Part shown: piece by piece, positions 12,612 to 25,069 of the stretch
How positions within the stretch are numbered: the stretch's first letter is position 1
Layout: the number at the start of each line of letters is the position of its first letter
Assembly (NCBI GenBank): GCA_949357655.1
Contig: CASHTG010000001.1
Coordinates: 2,542,001-2,606,000, forward strand
Direction of reading: 5' to 3'
Length of the DNA: 64,000 bases
DNA from: Parascedosporium putredinis
Taxonomy: Eukaryota > Ascomycota > Sordariomycetes > Microascales > Microascaceae
Program-made: the position numbers and the translations under genes
The notes under the pieces: generated by a model
The model's database searches: none
Told to the model about the DNA's origin: nothing
What the model saw: only the letters and a program-made list of their open reading frames with translations

Positions 12612-13701
12612 GGCGCCAAACGGGAATGCAGTAAAGGCTGATGGGGTTGCGGCCCAGGACGCTCTCGATCTTCTTGTTAATGTTGCAGTTTGTTTTTGTT
12701 TTTGGCTCGCAAGGCAGATAATGTGAGGCCTTTTGCGGAACAAGAGAGAAACGCTGGTGCGTGCAGACGACTCAGGAAGTTGACGATCTCAACAAGCTGG
12801 AATGGGCGGGAGACCAAGCTGTTTTCCTGCTGGTGCCCATATGGAGTGACGGAGAGATCTAAAACGTCACCACCCGTTCTCAACCTGACCCAGCCAGCCA
12901 GCTCTAACCCTGGCAGGGTAGCTGCATAATAGCGTATTATCCTCAGCTCGTCTGGTCCTGTCCTTGGTCCGTGCCACCCTAGCAGCTACACTCCTTGCAC
13001 GGGCAAGACGGGCACGCTTCCCGCACATAAAATGGTACTTGCATGTATTATTTCTGGACGGCTGTTGGACGAATGCATGTCTGGACCTCTCGGCTATCTG
13101 TCCATCTGTGTGGGCTGCCTGGCAGTCTGGCTTCGTGCTTGGCTTGGCGGCACTGATGTCAATGGATGCAAATCAGGATATCCTTGACTGTCGGAACGGG
13201 ACCGCGACGACATCATGTTGTCAGCTGGCATTCTCTTCCATCTTTGTATATTATTGCTGCTCAACCATCAACTAGTCTTTGATTTTCTTTTTGGTTTTAT
13301 CCCCTACTCTGCCTCGGCTTCCTTGCCGCACTCTTGTACTATCGATAGCTCAGATAATAAAGAAGCAGGAACAATGTTGTAAAAAAGAAATCCACCATGT
13401 GCCATCGAGAACCCGCAAACTCCCTACACCCCATCTAGAATAAAAGAATTAGGGAGAGATACAGGCCGTAAAATCTGTAACCCAGTGATCGGGACCACGT
13501 AAGAAACAAGACAGAGGAGCAATATTGGGTCCCTCCACCATCGAGGGTGCACATAAAGATAATGAACGATTACCATGCCAGGGAGCCATGGCCTTGCGGC
13601 CCTGAAAACCCTCTCTTCACCAAACTCAAGACGCCATGACCCACCCATTTCCGCCCTTGCGTTACTAACGCCCCGCCCAGAGCATCGACTCTCCACTCCC
13701 T
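12612..13701. other. Intergenic region between the TMEM16 and RRM genes
   Basis: About 1.1 kb holding the promoter of the minus-strand TMEM16 gene and the 3' flank of the RRM gene that stops at 13702. No protein-like frame, tRNA or repeat was seen. Confidence 0.5.
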
Positions 13702-15927
13702 TTAGGCCGTCTCCCTTTTGATTGAAGGAGAGGGTGAACTCTCGACATCTGACTTTAGCTCGTCGCTGTCGCCGTCCTCCTCCTTGATGTCGTCCTCAAC
13801 CTTCATAGGAGACCCAGCAGAGACATGCTTCTCCACCCTATTGTGCCGTATTAGCAATTAGATCAGCTAACAGTCCGCAAAATTAACCTACTCATGCTCC
13901 ATTTTAGCCGATGCGCCGTGCTCAGTTGGGTCCGCCCCTTCTCCGTTTACCATAACAAAGGCACGCGGGGTGGCTCTATTGCGGATATAACCCATGTTAA
14001 TGTCAACGACTAGTCTGCAGAGGGGAGAAGACCTACGGAGTCGGGTTCGGGTGCGATCGGCGGTATGAGCTTGTAATTCCATATGCCTGGACCGGCATCC
14101 CGACATGGGGGTGCCATATGCGCCGATGTTATACTCGTTCGTTCGGAACTGACGCCGCTCCGCAGTTACCCGCTTCAACTCTTTTTGGGCCGGGGTGTCG
14201 GCATAACGGATGTTCATCACCATTGGAGAGTTGCCGGCATCGCTAGCGATTGATAGGCCGTTGAAGCTCTTAATGATTTCGTCGCAAATTCCACGGCTTT
14301 CGAATCTGTAGGCGCGCCATCAGCATGTCACCCTATCCTCAGCCAAAAAGAAAGAAAAAGAAATGAGTATAATAAGCAAGGCAAGAGTCTTACCTCGCAA
14401 AGCCAACACCCCGGCTGTTGCCCATGCTATCACGGAGAATTTTGCTCGACATGATTGTGTACCCGGCAAAAATTGCCGAAAGTTCCTAATCATGGGTTAG
14501 CAAGGCGTCCTCTTTCCTGGCCCTCCTCACGGGATTGCTTAGGCCAACGTCATTGCCGTGAAAAGGGGACGGGAATTTGGGGCAATGAAGAGAGGGCCTC
14601 ATAGGTGTGAAGACGCACGAGCTCAGTCATATGCTTGGGCAGATTGGAGATGTAAAGATTGGTCGAAGATTCATCCCCTTCAGCCTTGAGACGGGAATTA
14701 AACGATTCCTAAGACATAAATGAGTTATCAGACTCTAGCGGTCGCTTCCGCAGTCTTGGTCTCCATACCCGTGCGAAGCCAACCTCATACCCAAGACGAT
14801 GGAAGCCGCGGATACACCTTTCGGAATCTCGGGCATGGTGGAACTTGGCAAAGCCAAACCTAGTCACAAGCGGCCGTTAGCCACTGCCACAAAATTGAGG
14901 CAGCGCATCCCTTGGCTTACCCCTTGCAAGCTCCCGTCCCAGTGTCAATGATGGCCTTCGAGGTCTCCACTTCACCAAACCGCTGGGTGTACTTGAGAAG
15001 CAGGTCATCGTCGGTAGTCGGGTGAAGCCCGCGAATATACACATTCCGATTGCCAGTGATTCTATTCTCGAGACTCTGTTCTAGAGTCTTGATCTGGCTT
15101 GCGGGTGTGAAAACTGCAGGAACAGCCTTTGGAATGGCTGGACTCTGCTTGAGGAGTTCATCAATGCCATGATCGACTGCTGCTGGGATCTGCTTAGCGA
15201 TAACAGAGTGACTAGCATTGAGTGACAGAAGGGCACCTTGCTGCGGTGATGGGGTAGTGTAAGCGGAGCGATCAATCCCACAATTGATACTCTGCCGTGT
15301 TCCCGGCTAGCAATGCCGGCATAGTAAGGCGTGGCAGGAGTTGATTCATTCGTGGAATATGAGCCCCGTCGACCGCTGTCCAAGGGAGGTGCATCGCCAT
15401 TCACACGATCCGAGCGAGACTGCCCAACAGCGGGTCTTCCCGGGGTAAAAGGGACAACAGAAGGATATGGAAGGACTGCATGGGGAAATTGACCCGGGTG
15501 GGGTGCGGCAATGTATGCAGGCGCGCCAAAGGACGGGTCCATCAAACTCAAGGGCTGTTGACCGGCTGGGACGGGGGCCAGAAAATACTGGCTATCGGGG
15601 AAAACATAAGCAGGGGTCATCGGCCCAGGGAATCCTCCGCCATGGGCAATAGACATGGCATTCATCTGGCCCATGACGCCTCCGATAGCGCCATCACCCG
15701 AGGCCATCGACAGGTGGAGAGGATATTGCTGCCCACCGGAATGGACCTCGCCAAGGAGGGGCCCGGCTGCGTGATATGCCGGAATGGATGGGTTAACGGG
15801 AGCTAAAGGGAAGGGTAGCAAGGTTATATTTAGCCTCATATTCCGCGCATAGAAGCCAGGCAGGTAATAGAATAGCGGTTAGCACAGGGGCGTTGCTTGT
15901 CTAGGACTTACATCGAGGAGCCGCCAT
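13702..15927 (-). CDS. RNA-binding protein with two RRMs, RBMS/MSSP type
   Basis: Eight exons: 15927-15912, 15802-14921, 14859-14769, 14708-14619, 14485-14394, 14305-14037, 13975-13892 and 13837-13702. Two missing bases (near 15280 and 14105) restore 554 codons (553 residues). Residues 1-230 are Pro/Gly/Ala-rich and disordered. RRM1 has RNP2 NVYIRGL and RNP1 KGFGFAKF; RRM2 follows closely with RNP2 NLYISNL and RNP1 RGVGFARF. The paired spacing, with ILRDSMGNSRGVGFAR in RRM2, resembles animal RBMS/MSSP proteins. A further conserved segment (MNIRYADTPAQKELK) follows, and the tail is acidic (EDDIKEEDGDSDE). RBMS proteins bind A/U-rich RNA 3' UTRs; binding targets here are unknown. The start exon MAAPR splices in phase into the second exon. 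Confidence 0.85.
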
Positions 15928-18900
15928 TTTCGGTGGCTAGGTGGACAACAGTAGAACTAATGCTGGGAAATTGACTTGCCTAGACGTTAGCTTCATGCAA
16001 TTGCAAACATTTGACGAAATTGGGATATATCTCCGTGCAGAAAGAGCGGGAATTGATTGACAGAGAAAGTATAACAAAGGGGAGGAATAAGTCTATAAAG
16101 GTAAAGGAGGAGCAGTTCAGATTCAACACATACGACAGCAGAAAGGGGCCCTGGCTCCACCAATGCAATGAGATTGAAATCACGGAGTTCAAAAGAAAGA
16201 AAAACATTGGGGAAGGCGAGGCTATCATTATGCTAGATTAAAGGTGCCTACCTCTGGCTGTTCCGATGATTGACACCTAGGACGGAAGGGGTCGACGGGC
16301 GGCCAAGGGAAGCTCGGGGCAGAATATATCGTTTTTCTGTTTTCAAACGAGTGAGTAATATTGTAATCTGATCAAGAGATGGAGTGCAAAGCGATGGAAT
16401 TGGAGAAGGGGAAAAGAATCGTGTAGAATCCAAGTTCGGGTGCTGTTGATGCTTGGGGAAGAAAGATAAAGAAGAGAGGAGGGATAACTCGCAACCGGAG
16501 CTCTGATATGTTTAAGACGCGGGAGGGATATAGAGGGGCCAGGTTAGATAGAAAAGGAAGGAAAGGGAGACAGCAGAGAAGCTGCAACTTGAGAAAAGAA
16601 ACGGCCTAGAAGTAGCAGCTTGCAAGGCGTGGGAATACCGAATAGAGCGCTTTCCGCGGTATCTCAGGTTGCTGATGGAACACTGAGAAGTGAGGTAACG
16701 ATGTTTCTGAGGGGAGCTGCAATCTAGGCATAAGAAGGGGGAATCGATACCTCTTGATAGTGGCTACCTTGGTTAGGAATGTTTTCGGGGCGGTTCTTGT
16801 CCTTACTCGAATGAAAGTGATTTGGAAAACTCCCATGGATGATGGCTCAAGTGCTGAGAGCGTAGTAAGGGCACCCCTTGGTTGAGGTGAAGAAAGGAGC
16901 GAAGGATGATAAGTTTTAAGAGAGAAATCGCGGGATCAAGTACCTGCCGATTTGGCTCCTAGGGAGACGAAGCGGAGCTCCACGAGCGGACTATATAGAT
17001 AATATGGGCAGTAGCGCTCTGGGTCGTCACTAGCATCGAAGTGAGTAAGAATTAGACCGCTCATGGATGTCTTTGACAGCGGGTATTGAAGAGATTCAGT
17101 GGAGGCAGGTTGAACTCGGAAGTCTTTGAAGGTTCATGATAGATATAGGAAAGTGAACCGAACCGCGATCAGAGGAAGCCACGTGTGTCAATTAGAAATA
17201 AGAACACAATTTGAATAGAGGAGGCCGCCCCTGCTTCCAAATTTAGATAGGGCGAGTGCGATATGTAGGAGGCAGGAGCCGCCGCGAGGACTCGTCCTTC
17301 CTCGACGAAGGCCTGGGTCGCACTTACTGCCCAAAGGTGGGAGAATGATTTACTCTCAGCCCTCACCCAAGTCGCTCGTACTCAGCAGGTCCAATGGATG
17401 ATATGTTGACCTATCAGCAATACATATAGAGTCCATTGATGATGAGATATATCCATATCAAACCATTCCATGGCATCAGTAGTAGAGCAGCCCAGCGCCT
17501 GGTATTCAGCCCCATACACTTAAATGACTGCTGACAACGGATCTCAGGCTCAAAGGCGGACCCAGTCTTTGGCATTAGGGTCTTTACAGTTGGTTGGACA
17601 TATGGAACAAGCTATGGATGATCTAAACCAGCATGCCACCTTAGCACTCCCGGAGTAAAGTTAGGATTGGACGGAAGCTAAGGTAGTTCCGAGCCGGGGC
17701 CGCAACCTTCAAGTAATAGGATCCCTCTAACACGAGCTTCACAATCATAAAGTGGCCTGAGAACCCTGCGAAATGGGGAGCGTTAACCCGGTGCGGTTGG
17801 AACCCCCAGAGGGGTGACTCCTACATCGCCATCTAGATCTGTCATGCTACCGCGTTTGTCCTGGCTTCATACACCCAATGATCATAGATGATCGGGTTTT
17901 GACAGAGGATACACATAAGCGTGTGGTTTCCTCAACTGTTACACCTTAGACCTATCACGTATACGAAGCTAGCGATAGAGTATTGGGGGTCGTGTGCCTT
18001 CGCCCTTAGCCCGGGTTCTCTACGCTCGCTCTGCCATGAGTAGGCGTGGAATATCTTCATTCTGTACCCGAGGGTTTCTCATTGCTAGTTTAGTATCTGT
18101 GATCGTGAGAGAACCCTTTGGGGGACAATAACGGAACGGGATTGCATGGCATCTACATAGACTCTCAGGGTATTAGATGGGGAAAGTTCTAGAATAAATC
18201 GATGAAAACGCTTGAAGGCATCAAGCTCACTTGCGGGGAAGTAGCAGCTAGACTATGTTGTATCTAGTACAATCAAGGTACACACGTCCGCTTGGCCAAA
18301 GGACAAGTAGTCGGCAGACTCCCGACGTCGCCGCTGAGGCAGAACGGATCTGAGCCGAAAGTTGAGATCCACTAGCCTGCCCGAAATGGACAAGCTTTCA
18401 GGAAACTGTACCTCAAACTGGGCAAAACTTCCGGTCCTCCAGCAAAACAACAACCTTGCAAAAATGGAATAGCAACGAGAGAAAGAAGACTATCATTACT
18501 GCATGGATCCATGATTATCGATCTGGCACATGGCCTCTTGGCGATGCCGCTTTACTATCTATGGTACTGCCTGTGTCGCTGGATGCGTCCAGGCGCCCAT
18601 CGGAATTTCTGCAAAGGGGGCCGGTGTTGCTGAAGACGTTAAGAAACGGGGACGGGGGTGGGGTCCGTTTTGATCAGTTGTGGCCCCGATGAGCCGCGAG
18701 TGAGAGCCGAGTGGGGATTATCCTGGGGGTGGGCGCACTTGGATTTACAGTTGGCCACTGGGTCTAGCACGAATCGGCAATGGGATAATTTCGGGGAAGG
18801 TGGGAGGAGGCACGAACTGTCACAATGGGGGAAAATTGGTCTCGTGGGGCCCAGCGCTCTCTCCATGCAGAGACCCGAAGACGTCACGGCACATGTCTTG

Positions 18901-20406
18901 CGAGGCAAGAGAACCACCCCCAAAAGTCTTCACGGAATAAACGCTCACGACCACGAGTGTTGACCAAAAGGAATGCCAGCCCTCATATCACGCAACTGCA
19001 TCGGAGGAATGAGGAATGGCGGGGGCCCTGATTCGTTTCCAGCCAGCCAATGCATTGATGGAAAGCTGGATAGAGAGGGATTTTTTTCTTTCCCTCATCG
19101 CTCTTTGAGTTAAGTGGGAGGCGTTTCAGGGCCACGCCTCCCTATCTATGGATCTATTGTCTTTGTGAGATATCCACTGACCGCCTCTCCGAAATCCCGA
19201 GGGGTTGGTTTCCTGCCTGCCAGGTGCAAGACAAGACCAACTCTGATGCTTAGTCGGAATTTTGCCCAGGTTCTTTCCTCAGGCCCCCTTTCCTCCCCTC
19301 CTTCCCCTCACAAGGACACAGACGTCTCCAAGATCAGTGGATCACCCCGCTGCCCCACACTGCGTATGGCCGAGATTCGGCTTTTGGCCAGAACCCCCAG
19401 GGCGGAAGTACGGTTATGGAGGCATTGAGGGAAGACCGGGCGCGCGCTCTCATTATATCTGATCTGGTGCGTGATGTTCTATAAAACATATCTGACCCCC
19501 GCGGCCTGAAAGGCGGGACAGCCTCGGTGTGCCACAGGTAGGTTGTGTGTGCACGAACTGGGGACAGGTTCATGCCACTAAAATGCAAGGGTCTGAATGT
19601 GGTTGGTTGACTCGCAATTTTACACCACAATACCTTGGTAGAATCCGACCAATAGGTCTGGGCTGGGGGTTTAGTAGAAGCGAAAAGGTGGGGAAATATC
19701 GGACTCGTGTGGGGAGAAAGGAGCAGTCGGAGAAACTGGAGGAAACAAAGTTGCGGGGACGACGGTAGCCGAGATCATTATGCCCTACTATTCCGGGGGC
19801 GTAACCGAGCGGACTTCCCGAATGCCGGGCACGAGTTTTTGCAACCCAATTGATCCACCCCAAGGACTGCCTGCCCTGACGAGGTCAAGCTGGCCGAGGC
19901 AAGGGACGAGGGCTAAGGGTTCGTTACCAGTGCTGGCTTAGAGGGCAAAGTGTCGAGAAAAAAGTAGCATATCTATTTGCATTACGGTGAACATGGAAGA
20001 TATATGTAAAGTGAAGTCGAAGAAGAAAAAGAAGACGGAAATCAAGAGGCATGAGCTCGACTAAGCAAAAAGAAACAAAAAAACAACCAAAGCCGCCGCA
20101 ATCTTGCGTCTTTCGCGACGTAGACTGCACGTGTTTGCCAGGGACCATGGCAGCGGCGCCGGTGTCATTCCCAACATTAGTCTATAGATCAAAGCATCTT
20201 CTCCTGCCCCGTATCGCAAACGTGAAAGCATCGTTCCTGCCTCGCTTTAATCGGCGAAAAATGAAGACGACCTGCTATCGTGAGGCGCGTCGATCCGTGT
20301 TGCTCGTCGCTAGTCATGCACCCGCCGTGTTGAATATGCCAAAAAGACAAGGGAAAAAAAGAGAGAGACGGAGAAGATCAAGTTTGAAATCTCAAGCCAC
20401 TCGCGT
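15928..20406. other. Long non-coding region upstream of the RRM gene
   Basis: About 4.5 kb between the start of the RRM gene and the stop of the P450 reductase gene, both on the minus strand. No frame of interest was found: open frames at 18658-18963, 19114-19428 and 20051-20440 look random. The part near 16000-17400 is a plausible long leader or promoter for the RRM gene. An 11-base resemblance to 5.8S rRNA near 17535 does not extend. Confidence 0.5.
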
Positions 20407-22660
20407 TTACGACCAGACATCCTCCTATAGTCGAGGGTAAAAAGAACCGAATTAGTCAAATGTACCTGGTAGGGGAGAGTGCAGGTCTAGGTTTGCGCCA
20501 AGTGTGAGAGTGAGGTGAAGGATTTGCACATACCTGGTACTGGTTCGCAGACCTCATATTCTTGACAATCTCTTCCGCCTTGGCCTCGGGAATACCGCGC
20601 TGTTCAGCAATGATCTGGATAAGGCCGGCATGCACCTCGCGGGCCATGTTGGCGGCGTCACCGCAGACATAGATGTACGCCTTCTTGAGGAGGAGTTCGT
20701 TGATCTCCTTGGATCGTTCACGAAGGCGGTGCTGTACGTAAACCTTCTTGGCTCCGTCGCGAGAAAAGGCGGTGACGAGTTCGAACTTGTCTCCGAGGAC
20801 CTTCTTGTGCTCCTGATGACGTACTAGTGTTAGCGAACGGTACGGGCAGCGTGGAAACAGCGAGAAGCAACACTTACCTCCCATTCGGACTTGTACAAAA
20901 GTCCTCGCTCGCTTTCCTGCAGCCGAAGAAGAGGATTGTGTGTCCAACCTCAGTGCCATCGGCGGCTTGCTTAGCTCGTTCTTGGACGAATCCGCGGAAC
21001 GGGGCCACACCAGTACCGGGGCCGATGAGAATGATAGGCTTGGAAGGATCGGAAGGAAGCTTGAAGTTAGAGTGACGGACGTGCATGGGTACCCGGACGC
21101 CCGTGTACTTGCTCCTGGGGCCCTCAATCTCATAGCTAAGACCGAAGGGAGTCGGATCAGGGTCGCCATTCTGCTTCTGCTTCAGAGCGAAGAGATAGTT
21201 GGTGGCGACGCCGCGGAACGGGTCCTTCTCAGCAGCTCGGCTGGGGACCTCCTGGCTTTCAACAACGGCGGTGATAGAGATGGTCTTGGGCTGAACGAGG
21301 TTGGACGAAGAGATGGAGTAGTATCGGGGCTGAAGCTTGGTGAGACCCTCAATGAAGGCCGAGAAAGGCACATTGGTCCACTTGATTCCGCCGCTCGCGT
21401 GGTGGAGGAGACGTGAAATGTTGAAGAAGTGCTCGCTAGTCTGCTCATGGAAGTAGTCCTTGTCTCCGCCAAGCTTGGTCATCTCGGCCTTGATTTGGTC
21501 GTTGGGTGCGAAGGCGGCAAGGGTGGCCAAGAACTGGCGCGAGACGGGTGCGCAAATCTCCATGTGGTACCGGGCAATAGCATCGTAGGTGGTAGGGGTG
21601 GGGAAGGGGACCTTGGCGGTGGGCTCCAGGGCCCTGACGTTGATCACATCGTTCCTCTTGTCGGCAAGACCAAGGATGTCAAGAAGCGGTCGACCTCGGC
21701 GCCAGGGTTATTGGGCCAGATGGCGATATGGTCGCCGGTCTGGTAGGTCAGATTAGAACCGCTAATATCAACATCAACGTGGAGGCAGTTTCTGTCCTTG
21801 GCACTAAAGAGCTCGAGGGACTTGGCGATGGGGGCGATGTAAGGGTTGTGGGCGTTGAAGGGGCCTTTGACGGTGCCTTCGAGGTGGATCTTGTTGGGCT
21901 CTCCAAGGTAAACCTCGGGCGACTCGACGGTAAGGCTGTCGCGCTCGACGACTTCAAAGGTGGGCTCATAGACGGCCTCGCGCTCCTCAAGGGCCATCTT
22001 CTTGGCCAGAGCAGCCCACATGGGCTCCTTCCAAGCGAGGAAATCCTCTTCCATAGTACCGGTGCCATCGTCACCCTCACCAGCCTCACCGATCCTAGTC
22101 GCGCCGAGCTTTTGGAGGATCTTGTCGACATTCCTAACCATGTAGTTGTAGTGCTCGTAAGTGTTGTTGCCAAGGCCGAATGCCACATAGTTGAGGTTGT
22201 CCAGAGCAGGAGTGCGATCCTCTGAGAACTGGACATCCTCGGCATTCAAAAACTCGTGGAAGTCTACAGCGTTGTCGGTTGGTTCGCCCTCGCCATACGT
22301 TGCGAGAACAAACATGACGACCTTATCGTTAGGAATAGCATCGAGGTTGTCAAAGTCGTAGTCCTCGAGGTCGGCGATCATGGTCTCGAGGCCGAATCGG
22401 CTCTTGCCCTCCTTCGCGAGCCTCGAGGCATAATCCTCGGCGGTACCGGTTTGAGAACCGTAGAGGATGATGCAGTTCTTGCCCATCTCCTCCATCTTCT
22501 CAAGAATGCTACGCGACTGGCCCGCCTTGGCGCCACTGCTAAAGGCATTGGCGTAGGGGTCTTGGGCGACGGACCAGTACTTTCCCTTTGTGAAGTATGC
22601 TACGGTGCCAACAAAGATGGCGGAGAGGACGATGACGTCCAAAGTGTCGAGTTCTGCCAT
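20407..22660 (-). CDS. NADPH-cytochrome P450 reductase
   Basis: Three exons: 22660-20878, 20812-20534 and 20424-20407, the last coding only EDVWS and stop. Two single bases are missing (near 21683 and 20895); with them the model is 694 codons (693 residues), normal for fungal CPR. It moves electrons from NADPH through FAD and FMN to microsomal P450s, squalene epoxidase and cytochrome b5. An N-terminal anchor (about residues 7-22) precedes the flavodoxin domain with the FMN loop YGSQTGTAEDYASRLAKEG and LATYGEGEPTDNA. The FAD domain contains RYYSISSS. The NADPH domain has GPGTGVAPFRGFVQER, FFGCR and YVCGDA, and a Trp next to the last residue stacks on FAD. The gene is divergent from PAG1. Identity is very secure. 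Confidence 0.97.
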
Positions 22661-25069
22661 GGTGATCGGCTGTGCTTGTCCGGGCGGTCCTTCGGGTGGA
22701 GTGGACGGGCCGTCTTCGGGATGATTGAGAATGGTGTGCTCTGAGAGGGGTTCCTGAAAGGCAGGCTTGACGTTCGTTGACGGGGGTCAAGAATGTTAAT
22801 CAGGGAACAGAGGGAGAGGAGTGGGAAGAAGGAGGAGGAGGAGAAAAAGAAAAGATGGAGGGAGAAAAAGTGTCGAGAAGGGGAGGAAGGGGGAGAAATG
22901 GATATGTGGGCCGAGGGCTCTGTGAAGTAGGATTAGTATCCAGGGGACATATTTCTGCGCGCAAGCTGGTGGCGGTAGTCTGCCGATTTTTTCGAAGCAA
23001 GGGTCGGACGTACCTGGAAACTTGGGGAAGGGGAGGAGGGGCTCCACGCCAGTCGGACGCTAATATTCCTCTGCTGGGCGGCGATCTGCCGTTGAATGAA
23101 AGGTGAGGGTCCACCGAAGCAAAGCAAAAGGGAATGGGAACTTGTTGTGGCTAGGACGGTAGTTGTCCTTTGTAGAGAGCGCGTACAGTCGACTAACGAG
23201 GGAGAAGGAAGCTTTGACAAGGACAAGGTCGTGCGATCCGCAGTGCTCTCTGATGAGATAAGCCGCTAGACCCACCCGAGGCAAGGAGCATGGGGCCATC
23301 CTTTTGTCTTGCATGGCACGGCCTTCGGAAAGGAGTAACGGAAAGGGAAACGGAATTACTTTTGAGTGGGTGTCGGCTCCAACGGAGTAACGGCCAGACT
23401 TGGCGGAGTGCGCAGTTTCCCACCTCCGATTCCGCCCCTTCTTCAATAGGCATCACGATTTGCGTGGAATCAAAATCAGAATAATAAGAACAATAGCCTG
23501 AGGGTGGTTTTTTTTTTTTTTTCCCTCCTGGATTTCTTTTTCAAAAATAATTCTTGAGATAATGGCTGAAAAGGGATGATCTATCCTGAATGGCGCTCGC
23601 ACATTGGTCTTGTTGTCTAGTCCCCAGACCCTTGGGTGGTCAGCGAGGATGTCCCGACCGTCGCATCGGCACATGTCTCGTTCATCAACGTGGCTTGCAC
23701 CCTCTCAATGAACTTGTGCCTTGGTGATAGAGACTCGTTGGAAATCAACCTCGAGCATTGGAAGAAAACCCTGTCTTCCCTTGCAAAGCAGCGCCAAGGT
23801 ATTTCACGGGTCCCTATTCACCGGTGCGACGACTCGTTGGACTGCTACGGAAAGCTATCTTGGTTTCTTTTTCTTCGCCTTCTTATTTCCCTCCATTTTC
23901 GGCCCCTTTTTTATCTTGTCAGACTCTTCAAGCCGCAAGTAATATGTGTCAGCAATCTGAAAGATGGCGCCTGAAATAAAAATATCACTTGATGACTAAC
24001 TGGAAGACGCAAAGTGTAGGCGTGATCCCAAAGCACAACTTCAAGTTTGAACGCTCAATCATTTAAGCAAACACAACATTGAATCTCAAGCAGTTGGACC
24101 AAGAGAATGGATACACTCAAATAAAAGCGCCTCATTTGCCAATGACATTACTGCCAAAGCCGATCGAAATGTGGTGTTTTGCAGATTTTTATTTTATTTT
24201 ATTTAAAGAAAAAAGTAAGGTGGTTGAGGCTGGCGCGTTCCCTCTCGACGTCGTTGGCTGGCGGCTGGCCGCGTGGGCAAGTGCCTCCAAAGCGCCCCTA
24301 TCCACACAGCCAATAACGCGGGACAGGATAATTGCGACGTGGTTCCATCTTTTTCGCACCCGGCGCCTTGAGCGGGTGCGCTCATCCCGTGCAGAAACTT
24401 CTTATCATTGGCTTATCCACAGTTAGTCCCCTTGCAGCACGCCTAAATCGGGGTGTTAAATTGTATCAGCTGGTCAAAATCCTCCGACCGACAGCGACCT
24501 GAACAATCCCTGCCTCAACTGTTCCTCTCTCGCACAGCAGCCGTCTGTCTCAATGCTCGATCACCTCTGGGCCTGCCTTCTGCTGACTGGCACTCTCGGC
24601 CTGTAAATGCCCAAAACGCCCGTTGTTACCATCATCATTCGAGAGAGTCTTCCTTCCTACCCTCTTCCCTGCCATCCTTGTCCGATTGACGCCGCTTGCC
24701 GCTGCCTGTAACGCTACACCATCTGGCGATGTTGTAGAACGGATCATGGGACTCTGCCCAATTCGAAATGGGTCAGTATGTTTTTCTTTGTGCCCCTCCA
24801 TTGCTCAACTCCCACCCCAACTTGCCTGTGCAACATCTCCCATTTTCCATCGAGCGTGTCTGCGTTCTTGCTGTGGATTTTGCGCTGCCTTATTCTAGAT
24901 TCTGGCCAGGGCTTTCCCCGGACGGCTGTTTCCAGGAAAAGCTCCTCTAGTCCCATTGTCCAAGCACCGTCCTTCCCGACAGCGCGTCAATTTTAGGTTG
25001 CAGGCGTCGCTGTTGCTCTTCATGTTTGAACCCGTCCCTTTGTACTCTCTCCATCTCAGGGTCTTGTGA
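22661..25069. other. Divergent intergenic region between P450 reductase and PAG1
   Basis: About 2.4 kb carrying the promoters of both genes. The part just upstream of the reductase (22800-22900) is purine-rich on the plus strand, that is, CT-rich in the direction of transcription. GGAGTAACGG occurs at 23332-23341 and again at 23384-23393. A 15-base T run lies at 23508-23522. No gene-like frame was found. Confidence 0.5.
23508..23522. repeat. T15 homopolymer
   Basis: A run of 15 T in the divergent promoter region. Poly(dA:dT) tracts commonly keep nucleosomes off fungal promoters. It is also a place where long-read assemblies are unreliable, so the true length may differ. Confidence 0.85.

Noticed and set aside
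17530..17560. Similarity to the 5.8S rRNA start (CAACGGATCTC)
   Set aside because: Only 11 bases match; the following sequence does not continue as 5.8S.
21728..22225. 165-residue frames opposite and overlapping the P450 reductase gene
   Set aside because: They are shadows of the reductase coding strand; its conserved motifs explain the region.
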